Below are positions 34,720 through 46,738 of a DNA stretch of 64,000 nt, piece by piece. The DNA is taken from contig NZ_OOHJ01000009.1 of assembly GCF_900323885.1 (NCBI RefSeq), positions 42,981 to 106,980 of the forward strand, read 5' to 3'. The translations under genes were made by a program, and so were the position numbers. Positions within the stretch are counted from its first letter, which is position 1; every line of letters begins with the position of its first letter. The DNA comes from [Actinomadura] parvosata subsp. kistnae (GTDB lineage Bacteria; Actinomycetota; Actinomycetes; Streptosporangiales; Streptosporangiaceae). The notes below the pieces were generated by a model. That model was not told the origin of the DNA. It did no database searches and saw only the letters and a list, made by a program, of their open reading frames with translations.

Positions 34720-35673
34720 TCAGCGGTAGCGTTCGGCGAGCAGGCGGAAGGCCTGCTTCGGCTCCCACGACCCCTCGCCGGTCACCCGCACGATGCCGTA
34801 GCTGGCCGCGTCGAGCTCCCCGGGCATGTCGTGCTGCGCGAACGTGTTCACGAACACGCTGTCCACCCCCTCCTGCTCGCACACGTCCAGCACCTCGCCC
34901 AGGTAGGCGGCCTGCTCGCCCTCGTCGCGCGCCAGCGGCCGGCTGAGCCCGGCGGGCCGGTGCCCGTCGTACCGGACGACCTCCGTGCCGCGCGCCCCGA
35001 GGTCGCCGGCGTTCCGGAACGTCATGCAGCCGACCTCGGTGATCGCCACCGGCTTGCCGCTGCGCGCCACCAGCTCGCGCACGCCGTCGCGGTACCGGTC
35101 GGCGATCTCCGCCGACCGGTACAGGTCCACCCCGACGATGTCGAACGGCGACCAGTCCACGGACTCGAACGGGATCGCCGCGTACGTGATCCGGCCCGCG
35201 AACCGCTCCCGCACCACCGTCACCGCGTCCTCCAGGAAGGCATTGACCAGCGCGGGCACCCGCCCCAGGTGCCGGCGCAGCGTCTCGGGCGAGGAGAGCA
35301 GGCCGACCCGGTCGCCGATCGTGTCGCCGGGCAGGAAGCCCCGGCTGAGCAGGCTGTGCTCGGCGCCCGCCACGAACACCATGTCGCTGCCCTTGATCCT
35401 CCCCGCGCAGTCGGCGTACAGGTCGAGCAGCTCGGCCGGCGACAGGTCGGCGGTGAACGGCGAGAACCACACCTCCAGCCCGGCCGCGACCGCTTCGCGG
35501 GCGGCGGCCTCCAGCCGGTCGGGGTTCGAGCCGATGATCCTGACGGCCGTGCAGTGCAGGTCGCGCCCGATCGCCTGGAGGTCGCGCCGCACGTCCTCGA
35601 TGTCGAACGTCTCCCTGGTGTCGTGGTCGCCGATCACGATGCCGGTGTCGTACACGATGCCCTTGCCCCGCAT
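34720..35673 (-). CDS. TIM-barrel glycosidase-like protein (family sometimes annotated abortive infection protein)
   Basis: 317 aa. Barrel-like strands and a candidate acid in DLHCTAVRIIGSNPDRLEAA, EVWFSPFTADLSPAELLDLY, MVFVAGAEHSLLSRGF, DWSPFDIVGVDLYRSAEI, KPVAITEVGCMTFRNAGD and DSVFVNTFAQHDMPGELD. The ITEVGC glutamate is where GH-A enzymes keep the nucleophile. Streptomyces relatives carry an abortive-infection label whose basis is unclear to me. No signal peptide. Divergent from a TetR gene with a 20-bp palindrome between them, so it is probably the repressed target. Confidence 0.75.
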   Translation of the reverse strand: MRGKGIVYDTGIVIGDHDTRETFDIEDVRRDLQAIGRDLHCTAVRIIGSNPDRLEAAAREAVAAGLEVWFSPFTADLSPAELLDLYADCAGRIKGSDMVFVAGAEHSLLSRGFLPGDTIGDRVGLLSSPETLRRHLGRVPALVNAFLEDAVTVVRERFAGRITYAAIPFESVDWSPFDIVGVDLYRSAEIADRYRDGVRELVARSGKPVAITEVGCMTFRNAGDLGARGTEVVRYDGHRPAGLSRPLARDEGEQAAYLGEVLDVCEQEGVDSVFVNTFAQHDMPGELDAASYGIVRVTGEGSWEPKQAFRLLAERYR

Positions 35674-35691
35674 GTCCTCATCCTTCCCTTA

Positions 35692-35711
35692 GGTACGGTA
35701 CGTACCGTACC
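35692..35711. promoter_or_regulatory. Perfect 20-bp TetR operator palindrome
   Basis: GGTACGGTACGTACCGTACC is an exact palindrome in the 41-bp gap between the TIM-barrel gene (start 35673) and tetR (start 35715). It lies 4 nt from the tetR start codon, so both promoters must overlap it. Confidence 0.8.
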
Positions 35712-35714
35712 CTG

Positions 35715-36332
35715 ATGGGCATGAGGCGTCGAGGTCAAGAGCTGGAGCAGGCCATCCTGAAGGCGGCGCAGGACGAACTGCTCGAATCCGGATATGCCGG
35801 GCTCACCATGGAGCGGGTGGCCAAGCGGGCGGGCACCAACAAGAACGCCCTCTACCGCCGCTGGCCCCACCGCGCCGCGCTCGGCGTCGCCGCCTACGCC
35901 GAGCTGGCCGCCACCCGCACCGTGATCCCCGACACCGGCAGCCTGCGCGGCGACGTCCTGGCCCTGCTGCGGGCCGCCAACGACCACTGGTCGTCGCCGC
36001 TCGGCGAGATCCTGCGCGGCCTGCTGTCCGCCGCCGGCGACGACCCCGAGCTGCTGTCCGTCCTGCACGCACGCGTCAGCGGTGGCGACAGCGGGGCGGG
36101 CATGTGGCAGGCGGTGCTGCGGCGGGCCGGCATCGAGGTCACGCCCAGGGTCGCGACGGTCGCGATGGGGCTGCTGCGCAACGAGTTCGTGACCCGGGGC
36201 ACGCCTCACGTTCCCGACGACGTGCTCGTCGAGATCGTCGACGAGGTCTACCTCCCCCTCGTCACCGGCCACCTCTCCTCAGGAGCGGGGAGAGGCCGCT
36301 CGGCACCGGCCGCCTCCGCGCAGGAGCGGTGA
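35715..36332 (+). CDS. TetR-family transcriptional regulator
   Basis: 205 aa. N-terminal HTH: QAILKAAQDELLESGYAGLT, MERVAKRAGTNKNALYRRWP. The C-terminal ligand domain (LRGDVLALLRAANDHWSSPL, EFVTRGTPHVPDDVLVEIVD) matches TetR_C_11-like regulators. ATG 35715 lies just beyond the palindrome, with an alternative ATG two codons on; a leaderless transcript is likely. It should repress itself and the divergent TIM-barrel gene. Confidence 0.92.
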   Translation: MGMRRRGQELEQAILKAAQDELLESGYAGLTMERVAKRAGTNKNALYRRWPHRAALGVAAYAELAATRTVIPDTGSLRGDVLALLRAANDHWSSPLGEILRGLLSAAGDDPELLSVLHARVSGGDSGAGMWQAVLRRAGIEVTPRVATVAMGLLRNEFVTRGTPHVPDDVLVEIVDEVYLPLVTGHLSSGAGRGRSAPAASAQER

Positions 36333-36359
36333 GAGGCCGCTTGCCAGAGTGACGACGCC

Positions 36360-38147
36360 GTGGATGCTGGTGGAGTGGTGACACCGCAGGCTCCACCGAC
36401 CTCGCCCCTGCTCGAGCGCATCCGCCGCAGCATCATCGGCGACGACGAGGTGCTGCACGGCCCGTACGGGCCGTGCAGCATCATCTACGCCGACTACACC
36501 GCCTCCGGCCGATCGCTGACCTTCATCGAGGACTTCATCCGCGACCACGTCCTGCCCCGCTACGCCAACACCCACACCGAGAGCTCCGGCACCGGCCTGC
36601 AGACCAGCCGATTACGGGAAGAGGCCCGCCGCGCCGTGCACGAAGGCGTCGGAGCCGGCCCCGGCGACGTCGTCATCTTCTGCGGCTCCGGCACCACCGC
36701 CGCGATCAACAAGCTCGTCGGCATCCTCGGCCTGCGCACACCCGGCCGGTACGAGGGGCGACCGGTCGTGTTCGTCGGCCCGTACGAGCACCACTCCAAC
36801 GAGCTGCCCTGGCGCGAGTCCATCGCCGACACCGTCGCCGTCGGCGAGGACGCGAGCGGCCACATCGACCTCGACGACCTGCGCGCCCAGCTCCGCCGGC
36901 ACGCCGACCGGCCGCTGCTCATCGGCAGCTTCTCGGCCGCCTCCAACGTCACCGGCATCCTCACCGACACCGACCGCGTGGCCCGGCTGCTGCACGAGCA
37001 CGGCGCGCTGTCGTTCTGGGACTACGCCGCCGCCGCGCCGTACGTGCCGATCCGGATGGCGGCCGGCGCGGGCGGCCACAAGGACGCGATCTTCCTGTCG
37101 CCGCACAAGTTCATCGGCGGCCCGCAGACGCCCGGCGTGCTCGTGGTGCGCCGCGAGCTGGTACGCAACCGGGTCCCCACCGCGCCCGGCGGCGGCACCG
37201 TCCTGTTCGTCGACCCGACCGGGCACCGCTACCTCGACGACCCCGTCGCCAGGGAGGAGGGCGGCACCCCCGCCATCGTGGAGTCGATCCGCGCCGGCCT
37301 GGTGTTCCGCCTCAAGCAGGCCATCGGCACCGACCTCATCCAGGCCCGCGAGGAACGCTTCTGGCAGCGGGCCCTGCGCCGCTGGGAGCACAACCCCCGC
37401 ATCGACATCCTCGGCGACCGCCACGCCCGCCGCCTGTCCATCGTCTCCATCAGGATCCGCGCGGGCGACGGCCTGTTCCTGCACCACAACTACGTGGTCG
37501 CGGTGCTGAACGACCTGTTCGGCATCCAGGCGCGCGGCGGCTGCTCCTGCGCCGGCCCCTACGGCCACCGCCTGCTGTCCATCGACGCCGCCCGCTCCCG
37601 GGCGTTCGAGGAGGAGATCGGCAACGGCTGCGAGGGCATCAAACCCGGCTGGGTGCGGGTCAACTTCAACTACTTCATCTCGGACGCCGTCTGCGACTAC
37701 CTGATCGACGCCGTCGACCTCATCGCCCGGTACGGCACCCGGCTGCTGCCCGACTACCGCTTCGACCCCGCCACCGGCCTCTGGCGCCACCGCGCCGCCC
37801 CCACCGACCCCCCACTCCACCTCTCCGACCTGCACTTCGACGAGCCACCGCCGGGCGACCGTGGCTTGGACGGTCGTGGCTTGGACGGCCGTGGTTCGGG
37901 CGGCCGTGGCTTGGACGGCCGTGGTTCGGGCGGCCCGCTTTCGGCGGACCCAGGTGCGTGGCTTTCCTCGCGCGCCCGAGCCGGCGACGACGCCCTTCCC
38001 GGCCACCTGGACGAGGCCCGCACCCTCCTGGAATCCCGCCCCGCCGAGATCGACCCGCACCCACCCGGCCTCCCGCAGGAGTTCGAACGCCTGCGCTGGT
38101 TCCCCCTCCCCAAGATCTGCCTGGACCACCCCGACCCCACCCCTTGA
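36360..38147 (+). CDS. Class V aminotransferase / cysteine-desulfurase-like PLP enzyme
   Basis: 595 aa, GTG start at 36360 (a GTG slightly downstream is possible). PLP-fold landmarks: IYADYTASGRSL, NTHTESSGTGLQTSRLREEA, FCGSGTTAAINKL, VGPYEHHSNELPWRES, WDYAAAAPYVPI and the PLP lysine in LSPHKFIGGPQTPGVLV near residue 247. A Cys-containing loop, GIQARGGCSCAGPYG, resembles desulfurases, but the reaction is unknown. The C-terminal extension after residue 470 contains an in-frame Gly/Arg repeat. No scaffold gene (iscU/sufU) is nearby. Confidence 0.88.
   Translation: MDAGGVVTPQAPPTSPLLERIRRSIIGDDEVLHGPYGPCSIIYADYTASGRSLTFIEDFIRDHVLPRYANTHTESSGTGLQTSRLREEARRAVHEGVGAGPGDVVIFCGSGTTAAINKLVGILGLRTPGRYEGRPVVFVGPYEHHSNELPWRESIADTVAVGEDASGHIDLDDLRAQLRRHADRPLLIGSFSAASNVTGILTDTDRVARLLHEHGALSFWDYAAAAPYVPIRMAAGAGGHKDAIFLSPHKFIGGPQTPGVLVVRRELVRNRVPTAPGGGTVLFVDPTGHRYLDDPVAREEGGTPAIVESIRAGLVFRLKQAIGTDLIQAREERFWQRALRRWEHNPRIDILGDRHARRLSIVSIRIRAGDGLFLHHNYVVAVLNDLFGIQARGGCSCAGPYGHRLLSIDAARSRAFEEEIGNGCEGIKPGWVRVNFNYFISDAVCDYLIDAVDLIARYGTRLLPDYRFDPATGLWRHRAAPTDPPLHLSDLHFDEPPPGDRGLDGRGLDGRGSGGRGLDGRGSGGPLSADPGAWLSSRARAGDDALPGHLDEARTLLESRPAEIDPHPPGLPQEFERLRWFPLPKICLDHPDPTP
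36451..36480. other. 30-bp perfect palindrome inside the aminotransferase coding region
   Basis: The 15-nt arm at 36451-36465 is exactly reverse-complemented by 36466-36480. It encodes the segment around LHGPYGPCSI. Nothing else in the gene has comparable symmetry. Confidence 0.8.
37860..37934. repeat. Five 15-bp units in the aminotransferase C-terminal extension
   Basis: Units of CGTGGCTTGGACGGC or CGTGGTTCGGGCGGC, five in a row, encode RGLDG/RGSGG pentapeptides. In frame, so copy number can vary without breaking the gene. Confidence 0.85.
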
Positions 38148-38306
38148 CCGGAACGCGACCACCCGGCCGCGACGTGCCCCACGATTTGTCCAGTGCGGGC
38201 TGGACAACGCCGGTCATCGTGCCGAGCAGCCCGATCACCGCGCCCCGTCGTATCCAGGAGCGGAGAGCCGCCCGGAGGGAGGGCGGCGACCGGCATCCAG
38301 GGGGCC

Positions 38307-39713
38307 ATGATGACGAGCAGGAGATCGGCGGGCGGACGCCACCGCCAGGGCCAGCCCACACCCACCCCACCACCCGACCCGGCGGCCCGCCCCGCCCGGA
38401 ACGCCCGGAACTCCCGGGACGATCGCGACGAACGGGGCCTTGACCACGCCCCCCACCCGGCACAGGCAAGCACAACGCCACCCGACAGCACCTGCGACGC
38501 CACCCGAGCCATCACCGGCCGCAACGCGCGCAGTGCGGTCACCGGACCTGCCGCCCCCGATCCGGGCCGCGCCGCTGCCCGGCATGCCGCCTCTGAGGCG
38601 GGTCGCGCGACTGTCGGGCCTGCGGCCTCCGAGTCGGGGCGTGCGGCTGCTGAGCCTGGAGCTCACGACGCCGATCGGGCGGGTGGCGTCTCGGCCGTTG
38701 CGGCGGGGAGCGACGAGGCGGCGGCCACGGTCCAGTTCCGGCACGTCCGTCCGGCCGCGCTTCCGATCCGCCCGGCACAGGCACCCTCGCTTTCGGCTCG
38801 CCAGGCACAGGCCGCCCCTGCACCGGCAGCCAGTGAGGCGCGAGTCGCTGCACCACCAGCTCGCCAGGCGCACACCCCTGCGCCGGCGGTTCACGCGGCC
38901 GAGCCTCCCGTCCCGCCGGAAGTGGCGGCTCGCAAGGGGCGGCGGTCGCGTGGCTCACTCAAGCTGTGGGTGATCGCCGGAGTGCTCGCCCAGGTCGGGC
39001 TGTTCGCGGTGACGCTGCTCAACCAGGACCGCGACCCGGGCACGGCGCTCGCCGCACCGGCCGGGGCGACCGTACCAGCACGGGCAACGGAAGCCACCCC
39101 GGATGCCCGGCCCACGACGGCCGCGACGAGCAGGCAGGGCCGGGCGGGCGCGACGGGCCGGTCCGCCGAGGGGGAGCGGGGCGGGCAGGCACGTAAGGGC
39201 GGGGTGGGCCTCGCCTTCTCGGCGGTCGCCGGCCCGAGCTGCCCGCGCGACTCCGGCCGCAGCGTGAACATCATCGGCGCCCCCGGCAGGGACGGCTGGA
39301 AGGACGCGAAGGCGGGCGGCTGGACGGGCGCGGGCTGCGGCGAGGGTTTCCTGTTCTCGGACCTGAAGGACGACCCGGCCGCCACCGTCCGGCCGAGCAA
39401 CACGTTCCAGTGGCGCTTCACGACGGGCCTGCGCGGCCGGCACCAGTGCGTGGTGGGCGTGTACGTGCCCAGCTCCGGCCTGGCGGGCCAGCGCGTCTGG
39501 TACACGGTCACCGACGGCTTCGACAAGGGCGCCCGCACGGTCACCGAGTTCACCCTCGACCAGCGCATGCGGCAGGGCACGTGGGTGGCGGCGCCCTCGC
39601 CGGTGACGGTCGAGGGCGGCCTGGTGATGGTGGAGATCAAGGACACCGGCACGGGGAACGCGACGGGCGACCAGTCGATGGCGGCGGGCCCGATCCGGCT
39701 CTCCTGCGCCTGA
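38307..39713 (+). CDS. Membrane-anchored protein with long disordered cytoplasmic part, unknown function
   Basis: 468 aa from ATG 38307. The first 220 residues are Ala/Pro/Arg-rich and repetitive (GPAAPDPGRAAARHAASEAG-type), with relaxed codon use. A single membrane helix follows (LKLWVIAGVLAQVGLFAVTL). The extracellular C-terminal domain of about 150 aa is well ordered: GLAFSAVAGPSCPRDSGRSV, GAGCGEGFLFSDLKDD, FTTGLRGRHQCVVGVYVPSS, VTEFTLDQRMRQGTWV. It has four cysteines, the last in IRLSCA. No family recognised; a cell-envelope ligand-binding or structural role is a guess. Confidence 0.7.
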   Translation: MMTSRRSAGGRHRQGQPTPTPPPDPAARPARNARNSRDDRDERGLDHAPHPAQASTTPPDSTCDATRAITGRNARSAVTGPAAPDPGRAAARHAASEAGRATVGPAASESGRAAAEPGAHDADRAGGVSAVAAGSDEAAATVQFRHVRPAALPIRPAQAPSLSARQAQAAPAPAASEARVAAPPARQAHTPAPAVHAAEPPVPPEVAARKGRRSRGSLKLWVIAGVLAQVGLFAVTLLNQDRDPGTALAAPAGATVPARATEATPDARPTTAATSRQGRAGATGRSAEGERGGQARKGGVGLAFSAVAGPSCPRDSGRSVNIIGAPGRDGWKDAKAGGWTGAGCGEGFLFSDLKDDPAATVRPSNTFQWRFTTGLRGRHQCVVGVYVPSSGLAGQRVWYTVTDGFDKGARTVTEFTLDQRMRQGTWVAAPSPVTVEGGLVMVEIKDTGTGNATGDQSMAAGPIRLSCA

Positions 39714-39742
39714 CCGCCTGACCGTCTGACCGCCTGACGCGA
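39711..39742. repeat. 8-bp TGACCGCC tandem repeat over the stop codon
   Basis: TGACCGCC, TGACCGTC, TGACCGCC, TGACGCGA follow one another starting with the stop codon itself. Because 8 is not a multiple of 3, the TGAs fall in all three frames. Confidence 0.8.
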
Positions 39743-39749
39743 TGCCAGG

Positions 39750-40781
39750 TTACGGCTCGACCACCTCGACGATGGAGACCATCGTCCCCGTGGGCACGAT
39801 CCGGGCGATCCGCAGCCCGGCCGCCGCGAACAACGCGGCGAACTCCGCCTCCGTCCGCTCCCGCCCCGTGAACGCCGTCATCAGCATCATGTCCACGGCC
39901 TTGGCCTGGTGGGGCTCGTTGCCGGGCGGGATGACGGCGTCGATGACGAGGATCCGCCCGCCGGGCACCATGGCCCGGCGGCAGTGGCGCAGGATGGTGA
40001 CGCAGCTGTCGTCGTCCCAGTCGTGCAGGATGCGCTTGAGGACGTAGACGTCCCCGCCGACGGGCACGTCGGTGAAGAAGTCGCCGGGCGCGAGCCGCCA
40101 GCGGCCCTTGACGTCCTCGGTGTCGAGGCGGTGCCCGGTCACGACGTGCGGCTCGTCCATCAGCACGCCGTCGAGCCCGGGATGACGGCGCAGCACCTCC
40201 AGCAGGAACCCGCCGTGCCCGCCGCCGACGTCGATCACGACTCCGGAGCGGGGGAAGTCGTAGGAGGCGGCGATGGGTTCGTTCTCCTGGTCGGAGAAGG
40301 CGGCCATGCCGGTGTGGAAGGCGGTGGCGGTCTGCGGGTTGCGGGCGATGTAGTCGAAGAACGACATGCCGAACAGGTCCTCGAACACGGGGCCGCCCTG
40401 CCGCAGCGACAGCTCCACCTCGCCGGCGGGCCGCCACAGCGTGGTGTCGGTGAGCATGAGGACGGCCGGCCGCGCCGACAGAGGCACGTCGGAGCGCAGC
40501 GCCTGCCCGGCGGGGGTGAGGGCGAAACGGCCGTCGGCGAGCTCTTCGAAGACGCGGCGCGTGGCCAGCACCCGCAGGACCCGGCGCAGGCCGCCCGCGT
40601 CCACGCCGGCCCGGGCGGCGAGCTCCGTCACGGTGAGCGGCCCGCCGGCGAGCAGGTCGGCCACGCCGAGCGAGGCGGCGGCGCGCAACGCTCCCGAGTA
40701 GACGTAGCCCAGGGCCTCGTCGATGAGGTACCGCGTCGCTTCCCTGCCCGTGGGCGGGTCATCGCTGATCTCGGTCGGCAT
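39750..40781 (-). CDS. Small-molecule O-methyltransferase (dimerisation plus SAM domain)
   Basis: 343 aa. N-terminal winged-helix dimerisation domain: LGVADLLAGGPLTVTELAAR, LRRVLRVLATRRVFEEL. Rossmann SAM site VVIDVGGGHGGFLLEVLRRH near residue 180. HDWDD in LKRILHDWDDDSC near residue 246 supplies the catalytic His of this family (hydroxyneurosporene/acetylserotonin/polyketide O-methyltransferases). Substrate unknown; no biosynthetic cluster adjoins it. Confidence 0.93.
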   Translation of the reverse strand: MPTEISDDPPTGREATRYLIDEALGYVYSGALRAAASLGVADLLAGGPLTVTELAARAGVDAGGLRRVLRVLATRRVFEELADGRFALTPAGQALRSDVPLSARPAVLMLTDTTLWRPAGEVELSLRQGGPVFEDLFGMSFFDYIARNPQTATAFHTGMAAFSDQENEPIAASYDFPRSGVVIDVGGGHGGFLLEVLRRHPGLDGVLMDEPHVVTGHRLDTEDVKGRWRLAPGDFFTDVPVGGDVYVLKRILHDWDDDSCVTILRHCRRAMVPGGRILVIDAVIPPGNEPHQAKAVDMMLMTAFTGRERTEAEFAALFAAAGLRIARIVPTGTMVSIVEVVEP

Positions 40782-40909
40782 GGCGCGGCCTCCGTCGCGT
40801 CAGGGATCCCGCTGTCAGGGTAGACGCGGCTCCCGCCCCGTTCCAGAGCGAACACCCCGGCGCCCACGCGCACGACCGTGCGGCGCCCAGCGCCGCACGG
40901 TGTCAGGGG

Positions 40910-41728
40910 TCAGAGGCGGCGGCCGACCGCGCCCAGCACGCCGCCCTTGTCCAGCCCGGGCGGCAGGTACGGGTCGTCGTTGCGCCAGTCCTGGGCCGGC
41001 ACCACCCCGGGCTCCAGCAGCTCCAGCCCCTCGAAGTAGCCGCGCACGGTCTCCCGGTCGCGCCAGGCGATGGACCCCGAGGCGGAGCGCCGGTAGACGC
41101 CGCGCGCCTCGTCGATCTTGTCCGTGTCGTTCTCGTCCGGCTCGATGTAGCCGTGGGACAGGATCAGGTAGCCGCCGGGCACGAGCGCGTCCCGGAGGGT
41201 GGTGACGATCTTGGTGACTTCGTCGTCGTCGTTGAAGAAGTGCAGGACGGCGGCCAGGACGATCGCGACGGGCCGCGAGAAGTCGAGGTGGGCGGCGGCG
41301 GCCTGGAGGATGTCCGCGGGCCGCTGCAGGTCCCCGTGCACGGCGAACGTGTCGGGGTTGTCGGCGAGCAGGGCCTGGGCGTGGGTGAGCACGATCGGAT
41401 CGTTGTCGACGTAGACGACCCGAGATCCGGGCGCGGTGCGCTGCACGACCTGGTGCACGTTGTCCTGCGTGGGCAGCCCGGCGCCGATGTCGAGGAACTG
41501 CCGCACCCCGGCCTCGGCGACGTGCCGTACGGCGCGGACGAGGAACCCGCGGTTGGCCAGGGCGACCTCGCGGACGTTCGAGCCGGCGTCGCGGGCGAGC
41601 CGGATGATCTGCTCGGCCGCTTCCCTGTCGGCGGCGAAGTTGTCCTTGCCGCCCAGGTAGTAGTCGTACATCCGCGCGACGCTGGGGATCGTCGGGTCGA
41701 TCCCGTGGGGCACGTTCTCGTCCACCAT
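40910..41728 (-). CDS. SAM-dependent methyltransferase, DUF574 (PF04672) family
   Basis: 272 aa. The typical N-terminus IDPTIPSVARMYDYYLGGKD, then NFAADREAAEQIIRLARDAG, REVALANRGFLVRAVRHVAE, the SAM motif FLDIGAGLPTQDNVHQVVQ, VVYVDNDPIVLTHAQALLA and LAAVLHFFNDDDE. This family is abundant in actinomycetes and has no established substrate. It follows the O-methyltransferase gene on the same strand with a 128-bp gap. Confidence 0.93.
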   Translation of the reverse strand: MVDENVPHGIDPTIPSVARMYDYYLGGKDNFAADREAAEQIIRLARDAGSNVREVALANRGFLVRAVRHVAEAGVRQFLDIGAGLPTQDNVHQVVQRTAPGSRVVYVDNDPIVLTHAQALLADNPDTFAVHGDLQRPADILQAAAAHLDFSRPVAIVLAAVLHFFNDDDEVTKIVTTLRDALVPGGYLILSHGYIEPDENDTDKIDEARGVYRRSASGSIAWRDRETVRGYFEGLELLEPGVVPAQDWRNDDPYLPPGLDKGGVLGAVGRRL

Positions 41729-41796
41729 CGCCTGCCTTCCTCGCCTTGACCCGGATCATACGGGTAAATCCGGCTCTGCGTGATCTTCTTCGCGAA

Positions 41797-42738
41797 TCAG
41801 CAGAACGCGGCTCGGTCGGGTTCGGGCAGCCAGTGGCGCTCCGGGTCGAACACCGGGCGGTCGTCCCGGACGAATCGGATCAGCGCCTCCAGCGCCGGAT
41901 GGCGGTGGCGCCGGTGGTACAGCAGCGACGACGGGTAGACGGGCACCGGGTCGACGAGCGGGATCCGTACGGTGCCGGGGTGCCACGGCAGCCGCATCGT
42001 CTCGCCGACCAGGCTCATCCCGCGTCCCGCGCCGACGTCGGCGACGAAGTGGTCCCAGCCGAAGTCCGGCCCCGAGGTGTCGATCCGGATGCCGAACGCG
42101 GCGCCGAGCAGGTCGTAGAACTCGGCCCACTCGCTGCCGGGCACGTTGCCCGGCATCCACACCACCGACCCGGACAGCTCCGCCGTGCGCACCGACGTCC
42201 GGCCGGCCAGCGGGTGGCCGCGGCTGACGAGCAGGTGCGCCGGCTCCAGGAACGCCGGCACGCTGCCCAGCTCCTCCAGGGGGCCGCTGACCCGGCAGAA
42301 GGCGGCGTCGACGGAGCCGCGTTCGATGGCGTCGCGGGCGCTCCTGAGCCCGTTGGAGGTGACGATCTCGACGTCCACGTCCTGGTGCCGCCGGTGGAAG
42401 GACCTGAGCAGGTCCACCGGCGCCAGCCGGGTGTCCAGGACGTCCACCCGCAGCGCCCGCCGCCGCCCCCGCAGCGCCTCCCGCGCCTGGTCGGCCAGCC
42501 CGACCAGGGCGCGGGCGTGCGGCAGGAACGCCCGCCCGTCGTCGGTCAGGTCGGCCCCGGAGCGCGTCCGGGAGAACAGCCTCAGCCCCAGGTCGGACTC
42601 CAGCTTCGCGATCCGCTTCGAGACGGCCTGCTGGCTGATGCCGAGCCGGGCCGCGGCCTCGCTGAAGTAGCGCTCCTCGGTGACGGCGACGAAGGCGCGG
42701 ACCGTGCCCAGATCCAGGTCCGCCTCACCTTCCCGCAC
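41797..42738 (-). CDS. LysR-family transcriptional regulator
   Basis: 313 aa with GTG start 42738; a CTG nearer LGTVRAF after GGAAGGTGAGG is an alternative. HTH: LDLGTVRAFVAVTEERYFSE, AAARLGISQQAVSKRIAKLE. The substrate domain runs from RALRVDVLDTRLAPVDLLRS to the C-terminus, with GRGMSLVGETMRLPW. Divergent from dnaE across about 110 bp. An inverted repeat (ACAACCGATGGTTGT) covers the start and recurs upstream of the MFS gene at 53016, making that transporter a candidate target. Confidence 0.88.
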   Translation of the reverse strand: MREGEADLDLGTVRAFVAVTEERYFSEAAARLGISQQAVSKRIAKLESDLGLRLFSRTRSGADLTDDGRAFLPHARALVGLADQAREALRGRRRALRVDVLDTRLAPVDLLRSFHRRHQDVDVEIVTSNGLRSARDAIERGSVDAAFCRVSGPLEELGSVPAFLEPAHLLVSRGHPLAGRTSVRTAELSGSVVWMPGNVPGSEWAEFYDLLGAAFGIRIDTSGPDFGWDHFVADVGAGRGMSLVGETMRLPWHPGTVRIPLVDPVPVYPSSLLYHRRHRHPALEALIRFVRDDRPVFDPERHWLPEPDRAAFC

Positions 42739-42752
42739 AACCGATGGTTGTG
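42736..42752. promoter_or_regulatory. Inverted repeat CACAACC-GAT-GGTTGTG at the lysR start
   Basis: Perfect 7-3-7 dyad overlapping the lysR GTG. A further half-site GGACAACC lies at 42775-42782. The same core occurs at 53096-53110. Confidence 0.65.
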
Positions 42753-42849
42753 CCGGATCGGCGTGTCGATTGTTGGACAACCCCACCTGCTCTCGGGTCG
42801 AATGACGGGCGCCGTTCCCGAGACTACAACCACGAGGGGTGATCGACCG

Positions 42850-46388
<3,539 letters not shown>

Positions 46389-46392
<4 letters not shown>

Positions 46393-46709
46393 ACGGCTCA
46401 CCCGCCTGCCCGCCCGCCTGTCCACGCTGCCGGTTCGGCGAGATCCTCGCCGTCCTGCGCCTGCCGCGCACCTGGACGAACGCGTCCGGCCGCCCGGTGC
46501 GCGGGCTCGGCGAGGTGCTGTTGTGCGCGCGCTGCGACGCGGGCGACCCGCTCGTCACCTACTTCGCCGTGCACGCCACGGCCCGCCCCGAGCACGCGGC
46601 GCTTCTGGCCCGGCTGCTGCGGCAGTGGGCCGCCCGCGCCCGTCCGGAGGGGCCGGACGAGGACGCGTTGCGGGCCGAAGCCGAAGCCTGGCGCAGGGGG
46701 GAGTTGTGA
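46389..46709 (+). CDS. DUF6300 zinc-ribbon-like small protein
   Basis: 106 aa. GTG 46389 overlaps the dnaE stop (GTGA), so translation is coupled. Two Cys pairs, CPPACPRC near residues 7-14 and LCARCDAGDP near residue 46, frame LRLPRTWTNASGRPVRGLGE, matching the actinobacterial DUF6300 pattern and suggesting a zinc ribbon. The C-terminal half is a helix ending in AWRRGEL, as in relatives. Function unknown; coupling to dnaE invites a replication-linked guess without further support. Confidence 0.75.
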
Positions 46710-46720
46710 GAACCCCGTCT

Positions 46721-46738
46721 GTACCTACTAGTATGTAC
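46721..46738. promoter_or_regulatory. Imperfect palindrome GTACCTACTAGTATGTAC at the tetR start
   Basis: 18-bp dyad (two mismatched pairs around TACTAGTA) overlapping the tetR ATG at 46733. Probable autoregulatory TetR operator controlling the tetR-tautomerase pair. Confidence 0.6.

Noticed and set aside
36360..38147. IscS/SufS iron-sulfur cluster locus
   Set aside because: No suf/isc partner genes, and the C-terminal extension and N-terminal motifs differ from housekeeping desulfurases.
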